A stretch of 14,315 bases of DNA from CAZSMK01 sp964608095 (GTDB lineage Bacteria > Sumerlaeota > Sumerlaeia > MWCT01 > JAGHBZ01): contig CAZSMK010000131.1 of the NCBI GenBank assembly GCA_964608095.1, positions 1 through 14,315 of the forward strand. The letters run 5' to 3'. Position numbers and translations under genes: made by a program. Below, piece by piece: positions 6,845 through 14,315 of this stretch; position 1 is the first letter of the stretch; every line of letters begins with the position of its first letter. The notes beneath the pieces were generated by a model that worked only from the letters and a program-made list of their open reading frames with translations, had not been told where the DNA came from and did not search any database.

Positions 6845-7924
6845 ATGATTAGACCAAGGAAACATATCGAGGAACTCAAACCGTACGTACCGGGAGAACA
6901 GCCACAACAGGGTGAATGGATAAAGCTGAATACCAATGAGAATCCGTATCCGCCATCGCCCGAGGTCTTACGTCGGATAAAGAATCAGCTGGAAAAGCGT
7001 GTGAGGCTTTACCCCGATCCCCTATTCAAGAATCTGCGTCGTGCTGCAGCTCGGCGATGGAAGGTTTCCGAAGACGATATCTTTGTGGGGAATGGTTCGG
7101 ACGAGGTGTTGAGGTTGCTTTTTCAGTCTTATCTCACACCCGGCGACTCTGTCGCGGCCCTTTTCCCTACCTACACGCTCTATGAAACTCTTGCCGATAT
7201 CTTCGATGCCCGAATGATCTATTACGAGACGCATCGTGACCTGCGCATACCATCCGCCTTTTTTTCTTCTATGTCGCACAGGATTATGTGCATTGCCAAT
7301 CCCAACCCGCCGACCGGTACTTTTTATGAACCCGTTCTGCTGCGCCGAATCTGTAAAGTAAACTCTAAATCCCTCATCCTTATCGATGAAGCCTATGTGG
7401 ATTTCGCGCCGCGGAATGCACTCGAATTGATCAGGGAGTTCGATAACGTCGTTATCGTCCGTACTTTTTCTAAATCCCCGGGGCTTGCTGGATTGCGCAT
7501 AGGATTTGGTATCGCAAAAAATACTATTATCTCCACGCTCTACAAAATCAAAGATTCGTATAATGTCAACTTTATTGCCCAGATAGCGGCGACCGCTGCA
7601 CTTGATGATACGCAATACTATCGGGATGTGATCAAGAAGATAAAGGCATCACGCAGGAAACTTTCACGTCAGCTTCGGAACCTGGGATTCGATGTTCCCG
7701 ATTCAGCCGCAAATTTCGTCTTTGCGCAATGGCATGAAAATGCTCAATGGATATATGAGGAGTTGAAACGGCGAAAAATTCTGGTACGATACTTTGATCA
7801 TCCTTTGCTTCGCAATGGATTACGAATCTCTATTGGAAAAGAGTCGGATAACGACATATTGATATCATCGTTAAAGGGAATAATAAAAGATGGCAAAAAA
7901 ACAAAAAAAAGGACGAACCGCTGA
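6845..7924 (+). CDS. hisC: Histidinol-phosphate aminotransferase
   Basis: This enzyme converts imidazole acetol-phosphate and glutamate to histidinol-phosphate in the cytoplasm, using PLP. It belongs to fold I (class I/II). The 359 residues are normal for HisC. Seen: substrate/N-terminal motif KLNTNENPYPPSP (about 28), NPNPPTG (152-158), Asp181 in IDEAYVDF (PLP pyridine contact), Lys210 in FSKSPGLAGLRIGFG (Schiff base), and a C-terminal LRISIG motif that holds a carboxylate-binding Arg. ATG 6845 has no clear Shine-Dalgarno. The 52-base gap has only a 5-bp stem, CCGCC/GGCGG (6794-6818). The last twelve or so residues (a Lys/Arg-rich tail) are read from the start of hisB in another frame and probably have no function of their own. 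Confidence 0.95.
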   Translation: MIRPRKHIEELKPYVPGEQPQQGEWIKLNTNENPYPPSPEVLRRIKNQLEKRVRLYPDPLFKNLRRAAARRWKVSEDDIFVGNGSDEVLRLLFQSYLTPGDSVAALFPTYTLYETLADIFDARMIYYETHRDLRIPSAFFSSMSHRIMCIANPNPPTGTFYEPVLLRRICKVNSKSLILIDEAYVDFAPRNALELIREFDNVVIVRTFSKSPGLAGLRIGFGIAKNTIISTLYKIKDSYNVNFIAQIAATAALDDTQYYRDVIKKIKASRRKLSRQLRNLGFDVPDSAANFVFAQWHENAQWIYEELKRRKILVRYFDHPLLRNGLRISIGKESDNDILISSLKGIIKDGKKTKKRTNR

Positions 7925-8495
7925 AATTCAGCGTAAGACAAAAGAGACGGATATCGATCTTAAGCTGAATCTTGATGGCGACGGTGTGTTGGATTGTACG
8001 CTTGGGTTGCCGTTTTTCGAGCACATGCTCTCGCTTTTTACACGACATGCCCTGATAGATATTACCCTCAAGGGTCAGGGCGACATCGAGGTCGACTGGC
8101 ATCATACAGTCGAGGATGTAGGGATCTGTCTCGGTCAGGCATTTCACAACGCTATCGGCGACAAAAAAGGTATCGAACGCTATGGAACTGCATTTGTGCC
8201 GATGGAAGAAACCCTGGCATACTGTGTCTTGGATATATGCGACCGCCCGTTTCTTAAATTCAATGTCGATTATGGGCGTGAACGCGTGGGTCCCTACGAT
8301 GCGGAATTGACCGAAGAATTTTTCCGTGCTTTCTGTGTCAATGCTCGGATAACCATGCATCTGACGTTGGTAAGCGGTTCGAATCTGCACCATATTCATG
8401 AAGCGCTCTTCAAATCAGCCGGGCTTGCGCTACGGCGTGCACTTCAGAATAACCCACGTATCAAATCAGTGCTTTCCACAAAAGGTGTTCTATAG
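7890..8495 (+). CDS. hisB: Imidazoleglycerol-phosphate dehydratase
   Basis: It dehydrates imidazole glycerol phosphate to imidazole acetol-phosphate, the step before HisC, as a manganese-dependent oligomer. The 201 residues make it the monofunctional form, without the histidinol-phosphatase domain of enteric HisB. Metal-binding motifs are intact: PFFEHM with His45, HHTVEDVGI with His71, His72 and Glu75, and HHIHEA with His167, His168 and Glu171. It ends with the family signature STKGVL. FFEHM replaces the common FLDHM. The start is forced: an in-frame TAA at 7884-7886 leaves ATG 7890 as the only reasonable codon, with GGGA at 7876-7879. It overlaps hisC by 35 bases, and its first codons cover A-runs (7895-7901 and 7903-7910). 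It is the last gene of the block, and no hisH, hisA, hisF or hisI follows. Confidence 0.95.
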   Translation: MAKKQKKGRTAEIQRKTKETDIDLKLNLDGDGVLDCTLGLPFFEHMLSLFTRHALIDITLKGQGDIEVDWHHTVEDVGICLGQAFHNAIGDKKGIERYGTAFVPMEETLAYCVLDICDRPFLKFNVDYGRERVGPYDAELTEEFFRAFCVNARITMHLTLVSGSNLHHIHEALFKSAGLALRRALQNNPRIKSVLSTKGVL

Positions 8496-8552
8496 ATAAC
8501 GGCAAAATGTCATAAGAGTAATAGTCTCTGCGGCACGCCACCTGTAGGAATT

Positions 8553-9617
8553 TTACGGCAGCAAGGACGCATCGACTCGAATAACTCGATTATAGCGCCG
8601 GTCAACTATGTAGAGATTGCCATAGACGTCTAACGCGATTTTTACCGGTTCCACCAATGGCTGTCCCGCTGAATCTTTCCATTTCAGTTCTCCGATATAC
8701 TTACTATCGCGGTCGAAGAAGGCGATTCTGTAATTGCCGGTATCGGCAACAAGGATCCTTCCCTGACGATCGAGTTTCGCATCATGGGGATATTTCAAAC
8801 CGGCTCCGGGAACCGCGTTTTTTCCGGGTATGGAACGGATCAGTTTTCCCGTTTTCAAGAATCGCCGTATTTGATCGTTGGTAGCATCTGCCGTGTACAG
8901 TAAGAGATCGCGTGTGATTTCAATCGATCTCGGAGACATCTCGAAGACTTTATTGTTCTCAACGGCTTGCAAGGTATCGAGAATCTCGCCGTCGAGGTTC
9001 ACGACATGAATGACTCCCATGATTTCGTCGCCGACATAAATCCGTCCCGATGCGTCTATATCAAGGGAGACGGGCATAACGGTGATAGGTGCAGTGCTGC
9101 CGCCCATTATGATTTTTTTCTGAAAAGCGCCAAAGGTATTGAATATCTTGATTGTTCTATCTCCCACATCGGATATAAGCACCTCGCCGGCGTTGGAAAC
9201 CGCTATATCCGATGGTCTCAGCATCTGGGTCTCTCCCCTACCCTTTTTACCCCATGCCCTCAAGAGTTGACCGGTTTGAGGATTAAAAATCAAGACACGC
9301 CCTGACACCTGATCCAAAACATAGAGACGCCCGGCGATGTCAAGTGTCAGGCTCACCGGCTCGGAGAAAAGCCGCTCGATTGATTTTCCGTCAGTACTGA
9401 AGATTATACCGATTTCCCTGAAGGGTACAGCAGCACGGTCTATGGTTTTGCCGTAATCAGTCTCCGGACGAGGTTGAACCGGAATTTGATTGTAGCGGGT
9501 ATCGGGTGGCACCACCACGTCAATCCCTCGCGTGCTGTGGGGAGACATCACGCACGCAATCAACAAAAACGCGATGATCGAAAATGGTCTTGTTCCGCTG
9601 CCGATAGTATTATTCAT
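8553..9617 (-). CDS. Exported six-bladed NHL-repeat beta-propeller protein
   Basis: Its function is unknown. NHL propellers usually bind proteins, peptides or glycans, and some have enzymatic activity. Six NHL blades are visible, each with a core of the type P-x-x-(I/L)-x-(L/V)-D-x-x-G-x-(L/I)-(Y/L)-(V/I)-x-D and a closing hydrophobic strand. Numbered from the ATG at 9629 they begin near 90, 138, 186, 232, 280 and 327. The N-terminus has a signal peptide with a hydrophobic core IIAFLLIAC. LIAC fits a lipobox loosely (Cys26 from ATG 9629, Cys22 from ATG 9617), so it may be a lipoprotein; cleavage further on by signal peptidase I is the alternative. ATG 9617 (354 residues) is preferred over ATG 9629 (358) because GAGGA lies five bases before it. 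It overlaps the end of recX and is probably translated with it. Confidence 0.82.
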   Translation of the reverse strand: MNNTIGSGTRPFSIIAFLLIACVMSPHSTRGIDVVVPPDTRYNQIPVQPRPETDYGKTIDRAAVPFREIGIIFSTDGKSIERLFSEPVSLTLDIAGRLYVLDQVSGRVLIFNPQTGQLLRAWGKKGRGETQMLRPSDIAVSNAGEVLISDVGDRTIKIFNTFGAFQKKIIMGGSTAPITVMPVSLDIDASGRIYVGDEIMGVIHVVNLDGEILDTLQAVENNKVFEMSPRSIEITRDLLLYTADATNDQIRRFLKTGKLIRSIPGKNAVPGAGLKYPHDAKLDRQGRILVADTGNYRIAFFDRDSKYIGELKWKDSAGQPLVEPVKIALDVYGNLYIVDRRYNRVIRVDASLLP

Positions 9618-10266
9618 AAACGTCCTCATTGTCTTTTGTCAGGACTTGCCGCATTACTTCGGCTATCACCAGTGGTTCAAATCCTTTTTGTCTCAGAAAT
9701 GAAGATAGTTTTTGCCGCTGTTTACCGCGATCATATCGTGCGAGAAGAGGCATCTTCTTCCGTGCCAGTTTCAGCGCCAGATTCTTCTGCGTATCATGTT
9801 GTCTAACCGGTGTAATCGCCGACTCGATTATGTGGTCTGCTACGCCTTTTTGCTTCAGTTCCGCCATAAGTTTCAACGGTCCCGCGGGTTTCAGTTTTAA
9901 ACGGTCTTTTATAAAGAGTTGTGCGAATCGTGTATCGTCTATTTTGCCTTTCTCCCTGAGCTCGGAGATCACGTGTTCGATGCTTTCTGCAGAGATATTT
10001 TTTCTCCTCAGGTAGTCTCTCACCTGTTTTGCGGACACCACTTTAAGGCTCAGGTATGCTATAGCAAGTGTCCGTGCACTGATCAGTTCGTCCTCGTACA
10101 GGAGATTCCGCACGTCTTCCGCCGACACTTCCAATCCCCGCTTGAGGTTATGGCGCAAGATTAGCTCGCCGGTCACTTCTACATGAGTTCCATCGGATAA
10201 ATAAACCGCAAACTTTTCTTTTTTCTTGTCAATCAGTTTAATATTGATGATGTGGCTATTTGTCAT
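9610..10266 (-). CDS. recX: RecX family regulator of RecA
   Basis: RecX proteins bind RecA filaments and usually limit RecA recombinase activity. The 218 residues are rich in Lys and Arg and show the three-helix tandem repeats of the family: repeat 1 at about 60-103 (ARTLAIAYLSLKVVSAKQV, then LRRKNI), repeat 2 at about 109-151 with the hallmark DDTRFAQLFIKDR and the following GVADHIIESAI, and repeat 3 at about 186-210 with KLSSFLRQKGFEPLVIAEV. The N-terminal 50 residues form a beta-like extension common in longer members. recA is not in the window, although recX often sits beside it. ATG 10266 has no Shine-Dalgarno, and the AsmA-like gene diverges 32 bases away. The stop overlaps the start of the NHL gene (8 bases from ATG 9617). 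Confidence 0.88.
   Translation of the reverse strand: MTNSHIINIKLIDKKKEKFAVYLSDGTHVEVTGELILRHNLKRGLEVSAEDVRNLLYEDELISARTLAIAYLSLKVVSAKQVRDYLRRKNISAESIEHVISELREKGKIDDTRFAQLFIKDRLKLKPAGPLKLMAELKQKGVADHIIESAITPVRQHDTQKNLALKLARKKMPLLARYDRGKQRQKLSSFLRQKGFEPLVIAEVMRQVLTKDNEDVYE
9615..9629 (-). promoter_or_regulatory. Overlapping stop/start with internal ribosome binding site (recX to NHL gene)
   Basis: On the - strand GAGGA (9627-9623) stands five bases before ATG 9617-9615, and the recX stop TAA is at 9612-9610. The binding site lies inside the last codons of recX. An earlier in-frame ATG (9629-9627) overlaps the binding site itself, which makes it the less likely start. The layout suggests translational coupling. 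Confidence 0.6.
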
Positions 10267-10298
10267 GTAAAGTATAGTATTGCCAGAATGAGCTAAAA
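10267..10298. promoter_or_regulatory. Short divergent control region between recX and the AsmA-like gene
   Basis: Only 32 bases separate the two starts. The word AGTATAGTAT (10271-10280) offers a -10-like box on each strand: TATAGT (10273-10278) on + and TATACT (10276-10271) on -. Neither has a recognisable -35 at normal distance, and neither gene has a good Shine-Dalgarno. The - strand box would start transcription almost at the recX ATG. Full promoters may reach into the neighbouring coding sequences. Confidence 0.35.
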
Positions 10299-13200
10299 GT
10301 GTTCAAGAGACCTTTCAATAAAACTATTATCCGGGTAATATACATTCTTATCCTTGCTATCCTCGTTGTAACGTTTATTATGTATGTTTTCCCACTCCCG
10401 GGCTTCATCGTCAAGCCCATTATTTCCGATGAAATGCGTAAAGCAACAGGCATGGAAGTCGCATATGATAGTGCGCGAGTTACCCTCATTACGCATAACG
10501 CAATACTGAACAATGTCCGCCTCATCGATCCCGCAACGAAGGAATCTTTAGCGGTCGAATCCGTTGATGTCCAGCTGAAGTTATTTCCTTTTCGTATCAG
10601 GAGTGTTACGCTTACCGAGCCGGAGCCGTTGACGTTTCATTGTTCATCTGCTGAATGCACGGATATGTATCCTGAAAGTAAGGTGTTGTTACGTCTTCTA
10701 ACCATGGAGGGAGAGGGTGAACTCCGTCCGCCACCAATGAAATTTGCGGTCGCGGAAGCTGATGTAAACATAATCGTTCATCGTGCGGATGAACGAGAGA
10801 AAACGATTCATTTCTCCGGTCTCAATACCTCCGGCTGGTCTACGGGGGCTAAAATCTATTTAACCGGCTACACAAAAGCGGATATTTTCGACGTAAACAA
10901 TAACGCGTTATCCTTCAACCTTACATACAACATAGAACAGAAAAAACTTTATGCGACACTACGCTCTTCTTCTCTCCTTCTTCCCGTTACGGAACGAGAG
11001 AATCCCCTCTCTGTTCTGCTCACTAAGGCGAAATTAAACGTGGTATTCGATAATGCCGAAACCGAGAATCATATACTCACGAAATTCAACGCAGATAAGG
11101 TATCCATAATTCCGGTCAATCGTCCTCAGGATACGTACGAGACCAGCTCGGTTGAGTTATTTGGCGATCTCTTTTTCTCGAGCGAAGCAAAAAACGCGCT
11201 TCATCTCAAAGAACTCCTTTACACCGATGAAGATATAAGTATCAAGGGAATGGGCAATATAAGCAGCGAGCACGAGACAGGATATTTCTTCACTGAATTT
11301 ACTGCTGAAAATCGGAGTGAAACGTTCTTTGAACGTGTGCTCTCCCTGATTGATCTTTCTGAAACCGTCCGAATTCAGGTAACCAAAGATAGCAAGGCTG
11401 AAGTTAAGGGAATCGTTTCAGGGAGAATTTCGCCCTTTCGTATTGCACGCTATAATGTCAGGAGCGCTCTACACAATATAGATGTTACACTCCCGGATGA
11501 TACCCACATGGAAGTTCCGCTTCTGCACTTCGCCGTTGAGGAACATACCGCTACGATAAAAAGTCTTATACTCGATGGCGAGTTCGGTACGCTTGACCTG
11601 ACGGGAACGGTTTCACTCGTATCGGAAGACGGAGAGTGGTCGTTCCTCAACATAAGGTGTAGCTCCACAGGCGATGCTGATTGTAATTTCGAGGGAGGAG
11701 TAAACCTGCAAGAGAGTTGCTATCCTTTTTCAGGGAATCTGTTGTTGAATAAGATGAGCCCCGATATCATAACCTTTCTTCTCAAAAAAGAATTCATCGA
11801 GACTGACTATGAATTCGAGGCGAGTCAGGATACGGAAATATCGGGGAAAGTGGATATCCGCGCATGGCTGAAACCCTGCCGGGTCGGACATTATACAGGT
11901 CACATTCACGCAAAAAACGTCGGGATAACTGTACCTGATTTCGGCTCATGGCAGGTCAGGGATGCTCGTATGGACTTTGAACCTGACCTTATTATTGCGC
12001 ATCATCTTTTGTTCAGGGGAAGCGCCGGCGATTTTTCAGCATCCGGAAATCTGGTCAGAAGAGCCGTTCTCGACACCTGGCGTGCTGACTTCCAGGCAAC
12101 CTCCACTCTGCAATCTGAACATATCCTGAACCTTGTCAAACAGCATCTTCCTGAACACCATACTGCGTACCCCTACCTTTCTCCTCTCCACTCGACCGGA
12201 ATGCTTATGGCTGATATAAAAGGGGATGCAATTCTAAACTTGAGTGAAGGCTTTAAGCTCGAACAATTTGATGCCGTCTCTAAAGTCGCCGTTGAAGATG
12301 TTTCCGTAACCACTCCCTGGCTCGAATCGCCCCTCGAGCTCTCAGGGCGGATGTCTTTGTCGGAAAACCAACTCCTTTTTGACAATTTGGCTTTTTTAAT
12401 CGAGAACGTACCCGTCAATGTCTCTGGACGGATTTATTCCGAACCATTTTTCTGGAAGAATCCCGGATGGGATATCCAACTGTCGGGTCTCATAACACCC
12501 GAACAGATGACAAACCTGATCGCCGAATTTCATTTACCGGTTGAAATAACCTCTTCCGGCGAGTGTACCTATAGTATTTATGTCAGGAAACAGTTCGGTG
12601 AACAAGGGCAAATGAGTGATTTGCTCAGGTTAAGCGCCAGGGTTGATGGCATTGATCTGTCACATGATGAGAGGAGCGTATCCATAGACGATTTATCGTG
12701 CTTGATGTCACTCAACGACGAGGGAGAGATACAAATAGATACCGTCTCGTGCAATTTCGCTACGTTTCCCGTGTTGGTCAAGGGGAAGATTTCTCTCTCG
12801 GCTTTGAATGTAACAGTTTTTTCTGACCTCGATCTCGGAAAGGTGAGAGAGGAGCTGCTCTCTATTCTCGAACCGGTTGATCTTGCAGGAACCGTAACCT
12901 TGAACGCTACCGTCGCATACACGAATCCTGCATCCACGCCTGAGCAGGTTCAATCCCCTGACGCCGACACATACAAATATCTGGCAACCGCGTATCGTGA
13001 ATTTTTTGAATCGTTCGTCAACCAGTTCGATTCGTTTGAGAAGTGTGGCAAGATGTTTTCCGGCGAAGTGACCCTTCACAACAATGTTATCTCCTATTGT
13101 GAATTTCCCGTGCTAATGCACAATATAAGCGGTACAGCCTTCTTCAAGGATAACCGGCTGGAATTCGATAATGTCAGCGCCGACTGTGGAAATTCAACGA

Positions 13201-14150
13201 ACACCATAAATGCGGGTACATTATGGTTCAGAGAAGGGACGCCGGTGTTTGAAGTTCAGAGCAATCTTAAAACATTCTATCTCGATGACTGGCTGTCGGG
13301 ATGGAATCCGCCGTGCCGAAAAACGACTCCGACCCTGACTGCCGCCGACCCTGACCGCCTGAGATTTCGCCTCAAGATCGAAGGTCGGGGAGAAAAAATT
13401 ATGTGTCCGCCGCTTGAAAGCGGCAAATTCCAGACGATACTCGAATATTTCAATTACCCGCGCGGTCATGGAAATTTAGTCCGCCTCACCGAGACATCGT
13501 GCGATTTCAACGAGGGAGAATTAGTCTTCGAGGAAGGTAAGATCCATATAAAAAAGGACCAAAAAATTCGTCACACCTGGAATGGAAAAATCAATGCCAT
13601 TTCGTTGAATAGCCTTCAGAAGCAGCTGAAGCAGAACGGTCCCGGGATATACGGCAACCTTTCGGGGACGCTCACACTCGAAGGAGTAAAAGACGACCTT
13701 GCAAGCTTTAAGGGACAAGGGAATGGACATATCACTGACAGTAGATTCATCCAGATACCGATTTTTACCGAGCTCGCACGCACTGTTAAATCTTCGATTC
13801 TAAGGTCGCCTTCGTTTTCGAGCGTGTATGGCAATTTTATTATTGAGAATGAAACGATCAACTTTCCTGATATTGTATTCTACAATCCCGCGGTCAGGTT
13901 GGCGGCTAAAGGAAGTTTGTGTTTCGATGAACGTGTGGATTTTGTTGTTTACCTTGCCTATTTCAGCGGTCTTATCGAAAGAATCCCCTTTATCGGCGGC
14001 GTGATCGGCAGCATATTCAGGAGAATTGAATCGTTGGGTGCGTATGCCGCAAAGTATAGACTGAGTGGAAGCCTCGACGACCCGAACTATTATTTCGCAC
14101 CTTTTTCAGCCGACGAGATAATATCCGCGTTCTCCTCAATTATCAAATAA
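10299..14150 (+). CDS. Large AsmA-like envelope protein (probable bridge-type lipid transporter)
   Basis: AsmA-family proteins (AsmA, YhdP, TamB) are anchored in the inner membrane and are thought to carry phospholipids across the periplasm through a long beta-groove. This one has 1283 residues, close to YhdP and TamB. One N-terminal membrane helix (about 9-30) follows a short positive stretch. Next comes an AsmA-type start (TGMEVAYDSARVTLITHNA, about 50), then over a thousand residues of alternating beta-strand pattern. The C-terminus (about 1125-1283) has the AsmA-like closing module: a GNGHITDSRFIQIPIF stretch, NETINFPDIVFYNPAVRL, a hydrophobic amphipathic run at about 1213-1243, and GSLDDPNYYF near the end. 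I count 16 cysteines, all after the helix, in the predicted periplasmic part. The start is GTG with only a weak TGAG upstream. No terminator with a T-run follows. The exact subfamily is not decided by motifs. Confidence 0.85.
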   Translation: MFKRPFNKTIIRVIYILILAILVVTFIMYVFPLPGFIVKPIISDEMRKATGMEVAYDSARVTLITHNAILNNVRLIDPATKESLAVESVDVQLKLFPFRIRSVTLTEPEPLTFHCSSAECTDMYPESKVLLRLLTMEGEGELRPPPMKFAVAEADVNIIVHRADEREKTIHFSGLNTSGWSTGAKIYLTGYTKADIFDVNNNALSFNLTYNIEQKKLYATLRSSSLLLPVTERENPLSVLLTKAKLNVVFDNAETENHILTKFNADKVSIIPVNRPQDTYETSSVELFGDLFFSSEAKNALHLKELLYTDEDISIKGMGNISSEHETGYFFTEFTAENRSETFFERVLSLIDLSETVRIQVTKDSKAEVKGIVSGRISPFRIARYNVRSALHNIDVTLPDDTHMEVPLLHFAVEEHTATIKSLILDGEFGTLDLTGTVSLVSEDGEWSFLNIRCSSTGDADCNFEGGVNLQESCYPFSGNLLLNKMSPDIITFLLKKEFIETDYEFEASQDTEISGKVDIRAWLKPCRVGHYTGHIHAKNVGITVPDFGSWQVRDARMDFEPDLIIAHHLLFRGSAGDFSASGNLVRRAVLDTWRADFQATSTLQSEHILNLVKQHLPEHHTAYPYLSPLHSTGMLMADIKGDAILNLSEGFKLEQFDAVSKVAVEDVSVTTPWLESPLELSGRMSLSENQLLFDNLAFLIENVPVNVSGRIYSEPFFWKNPGWDIQLSGLITPEQMTNLIAEFHLPVEITSSGECTYSIYVRKQFGEQGQMSDLLRLSARVDGIDLSHDERSVSIDDLSCLMSLNDEGEIQIDTVSCNFATFPVLVKGKISLSALNVTVFSDLDLGKVREELLSILEPVDLAGTVTLNATVAYTNPASTPEQVQSPDADTYKYLATAYREFFESFVNQFDSFEKCGKMFSGEVTLHNNVISYCEFPVLMHNISGTAFFKDNRLEFDNVSADCGNSTNTINAGTLWFREGTPVFEVQSNLKTFYLDDWLSGWNPPCRKTTPTLTAADPDRLRFRLKIEGRGEKIMCPPLESGKFQTILEYFNYPRGHGNLVRLTETSCDFNEGELVFEEGKIHIKKDQKIRHTWNGKINAISLNSLQKQLKQNGPGIYGNLSGTLTLEGVKDDLASFKGQGNGHITDSRFIQIPIFTELARTVKSSILRSPSFSSVYGNFIIENETINFPDIVFYNPAVRLAAKGSLCFDERVDFVVYLAYFSGLIERIPFIGGVIGSIFRRIESLGAYAAKYRLSGSLDDPNYYFAPFSADEIISAFSSIIK

Positions 14151-14315
14151 TCTCTCCCCTCTCCCCCATCACCTCGTACTTGCGTTCGTACACGCCCTTG
14201 GCGTTGTACTCGCACTCGTTAGCCCAAGTTCGACAGTTAGAAGGATAGGGGTACTGAAAAAAGGAGACTTACGTTTTTTTGAGGGTAAAAGTCGCCACTA
14301 CATTTTCGATTTTTT
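14151..14315. other. Non-coding right end of the window
   Basis: These 165 bases after the AsmA-like stop contain a hexamer array with an embedded hairpin (14173-14218) and poly-T stretches near 14273 and 14310. A - strand frame is open for about 40 codons across the array but has no credible start and ends at the AsmA-like stop region. I see no gene. Confidence 0.6.
14173..14218 (-). repeat. Degenerate hexamer array with embedded hairpin
   Basis: Read on the - strand, seven hexamers stand in register, starting CGAGTG, CGAGTA, CAACGC, CAAGGG, CGTGTA, CGAACG, CAAGTA and closing with CGAG. The CGAGTG/CGAGTA words equal those at 197-214 on the + strand. In the middle, GTAC plus ACGCC (14188-14196) pairs with GGCGT and GTAC (14200-14209) around the loop CTT, with one bulged T at 14205. 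It lies 22 bases after the AsmA-like stop codon. The hairpin may stabilise or end that transcript, but it has no T-run. Confidence 0.5.

Noticed and set aside
7022..7615. 197-codon open frame antisense to hisC
   Set aside because: hisC is certain on the + strand with all catalytic residues. The antisense frame shows no family motif and is a shadow of codon bias.
7830..8399. 189-codon open frame antisense to the hisC end and hisB
   Set aside because: It lies opposite the well-conserved hisB gene and has no domain or start signal.
8496..8552. Bidirectional terminator sought between hisB and the convergent NHL gene
   Set aside because: No stable stem followed by a T-run on either strand was found in these 57 bases.
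14156..14270. About 40 open codons on the - strand at the right end, reading NECEYN and YERKYE
   Set aside because: This is the readout of the hexamer array. There is no start with a binding site, and it is closed by a stop on each side.

Overview
The window reads as chromosomal DNA of a Gram-negative (diderm) bacterium. The evidence is a LolC/E-type permease with its LolD ATPase, and a 1283-residue AsmA-like protein, both of which act at an outer membrane. Base composition is moderate, GTG and TTG starts are frequent, and the gene order matches no model organism I can name. Short hairpins and CGANNN hexamer arrays crowd the non-coding DNA. I associate such repeats with uncultivated lineages such as Omnitrophota, Kiritimatiellota or Hydrogenedentota, but this is an impression and the phylum is not resolved.

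Layout. Positions 1-77 may hold the last codons of an upstream gene. About 78-962 is a gene-free tract of small repeats and hairpins. Then, all on the + strand: a Wzx/MATE-like polysaccharide flippase (963-2417); a lolC/E-like permease and lolD ATPase (2520-4460) behind a good sigma70-like promoter; a class IV (branched-chain type) aminotransferase (4531-5406) with its own possible promoter; and hisD, hisC and hisB (5488-8495), with hisC and hisB overlapping by 35 bases across A-rich tracts. Convergent to these, on the - strand, lie recX and a six-bladed NHL propeller protein with a signal peptide (10266-8553). Their reading frames overlap. Divergent from recX by 32 bases is the AsmA-like gene (10299-14150). 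The window ends in 165 bases of non-coding DNA with another hexamer array and a hairpin.

How the genes work together. The flippase exports lipid-linked glycans, LolC/E-LolD extracts lipoproteins from the inner membrane, the NHL protein is exported (possibly as a lipoprotein), and the AsmA-like protein probably bridges the periplasm for lipid transport. These give the window an envelope theme. The amino-acid block supplies three of the histidine enzymes (HisB, HisC, HisD) plus a transaminase for branched-chain amino acids. The other his genes must be elsewhere. RecX, a RecA modulator, is the only DNA-repair gene. I see no mobile element, CRISPR array, tRNA, rRNA or convincing new defence system. 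The most unusual features are the repeat families in the intergenic DNA, the hisC/hisB A-tract overlap, the recX-NHL coupling and the large AsmA-like protein.
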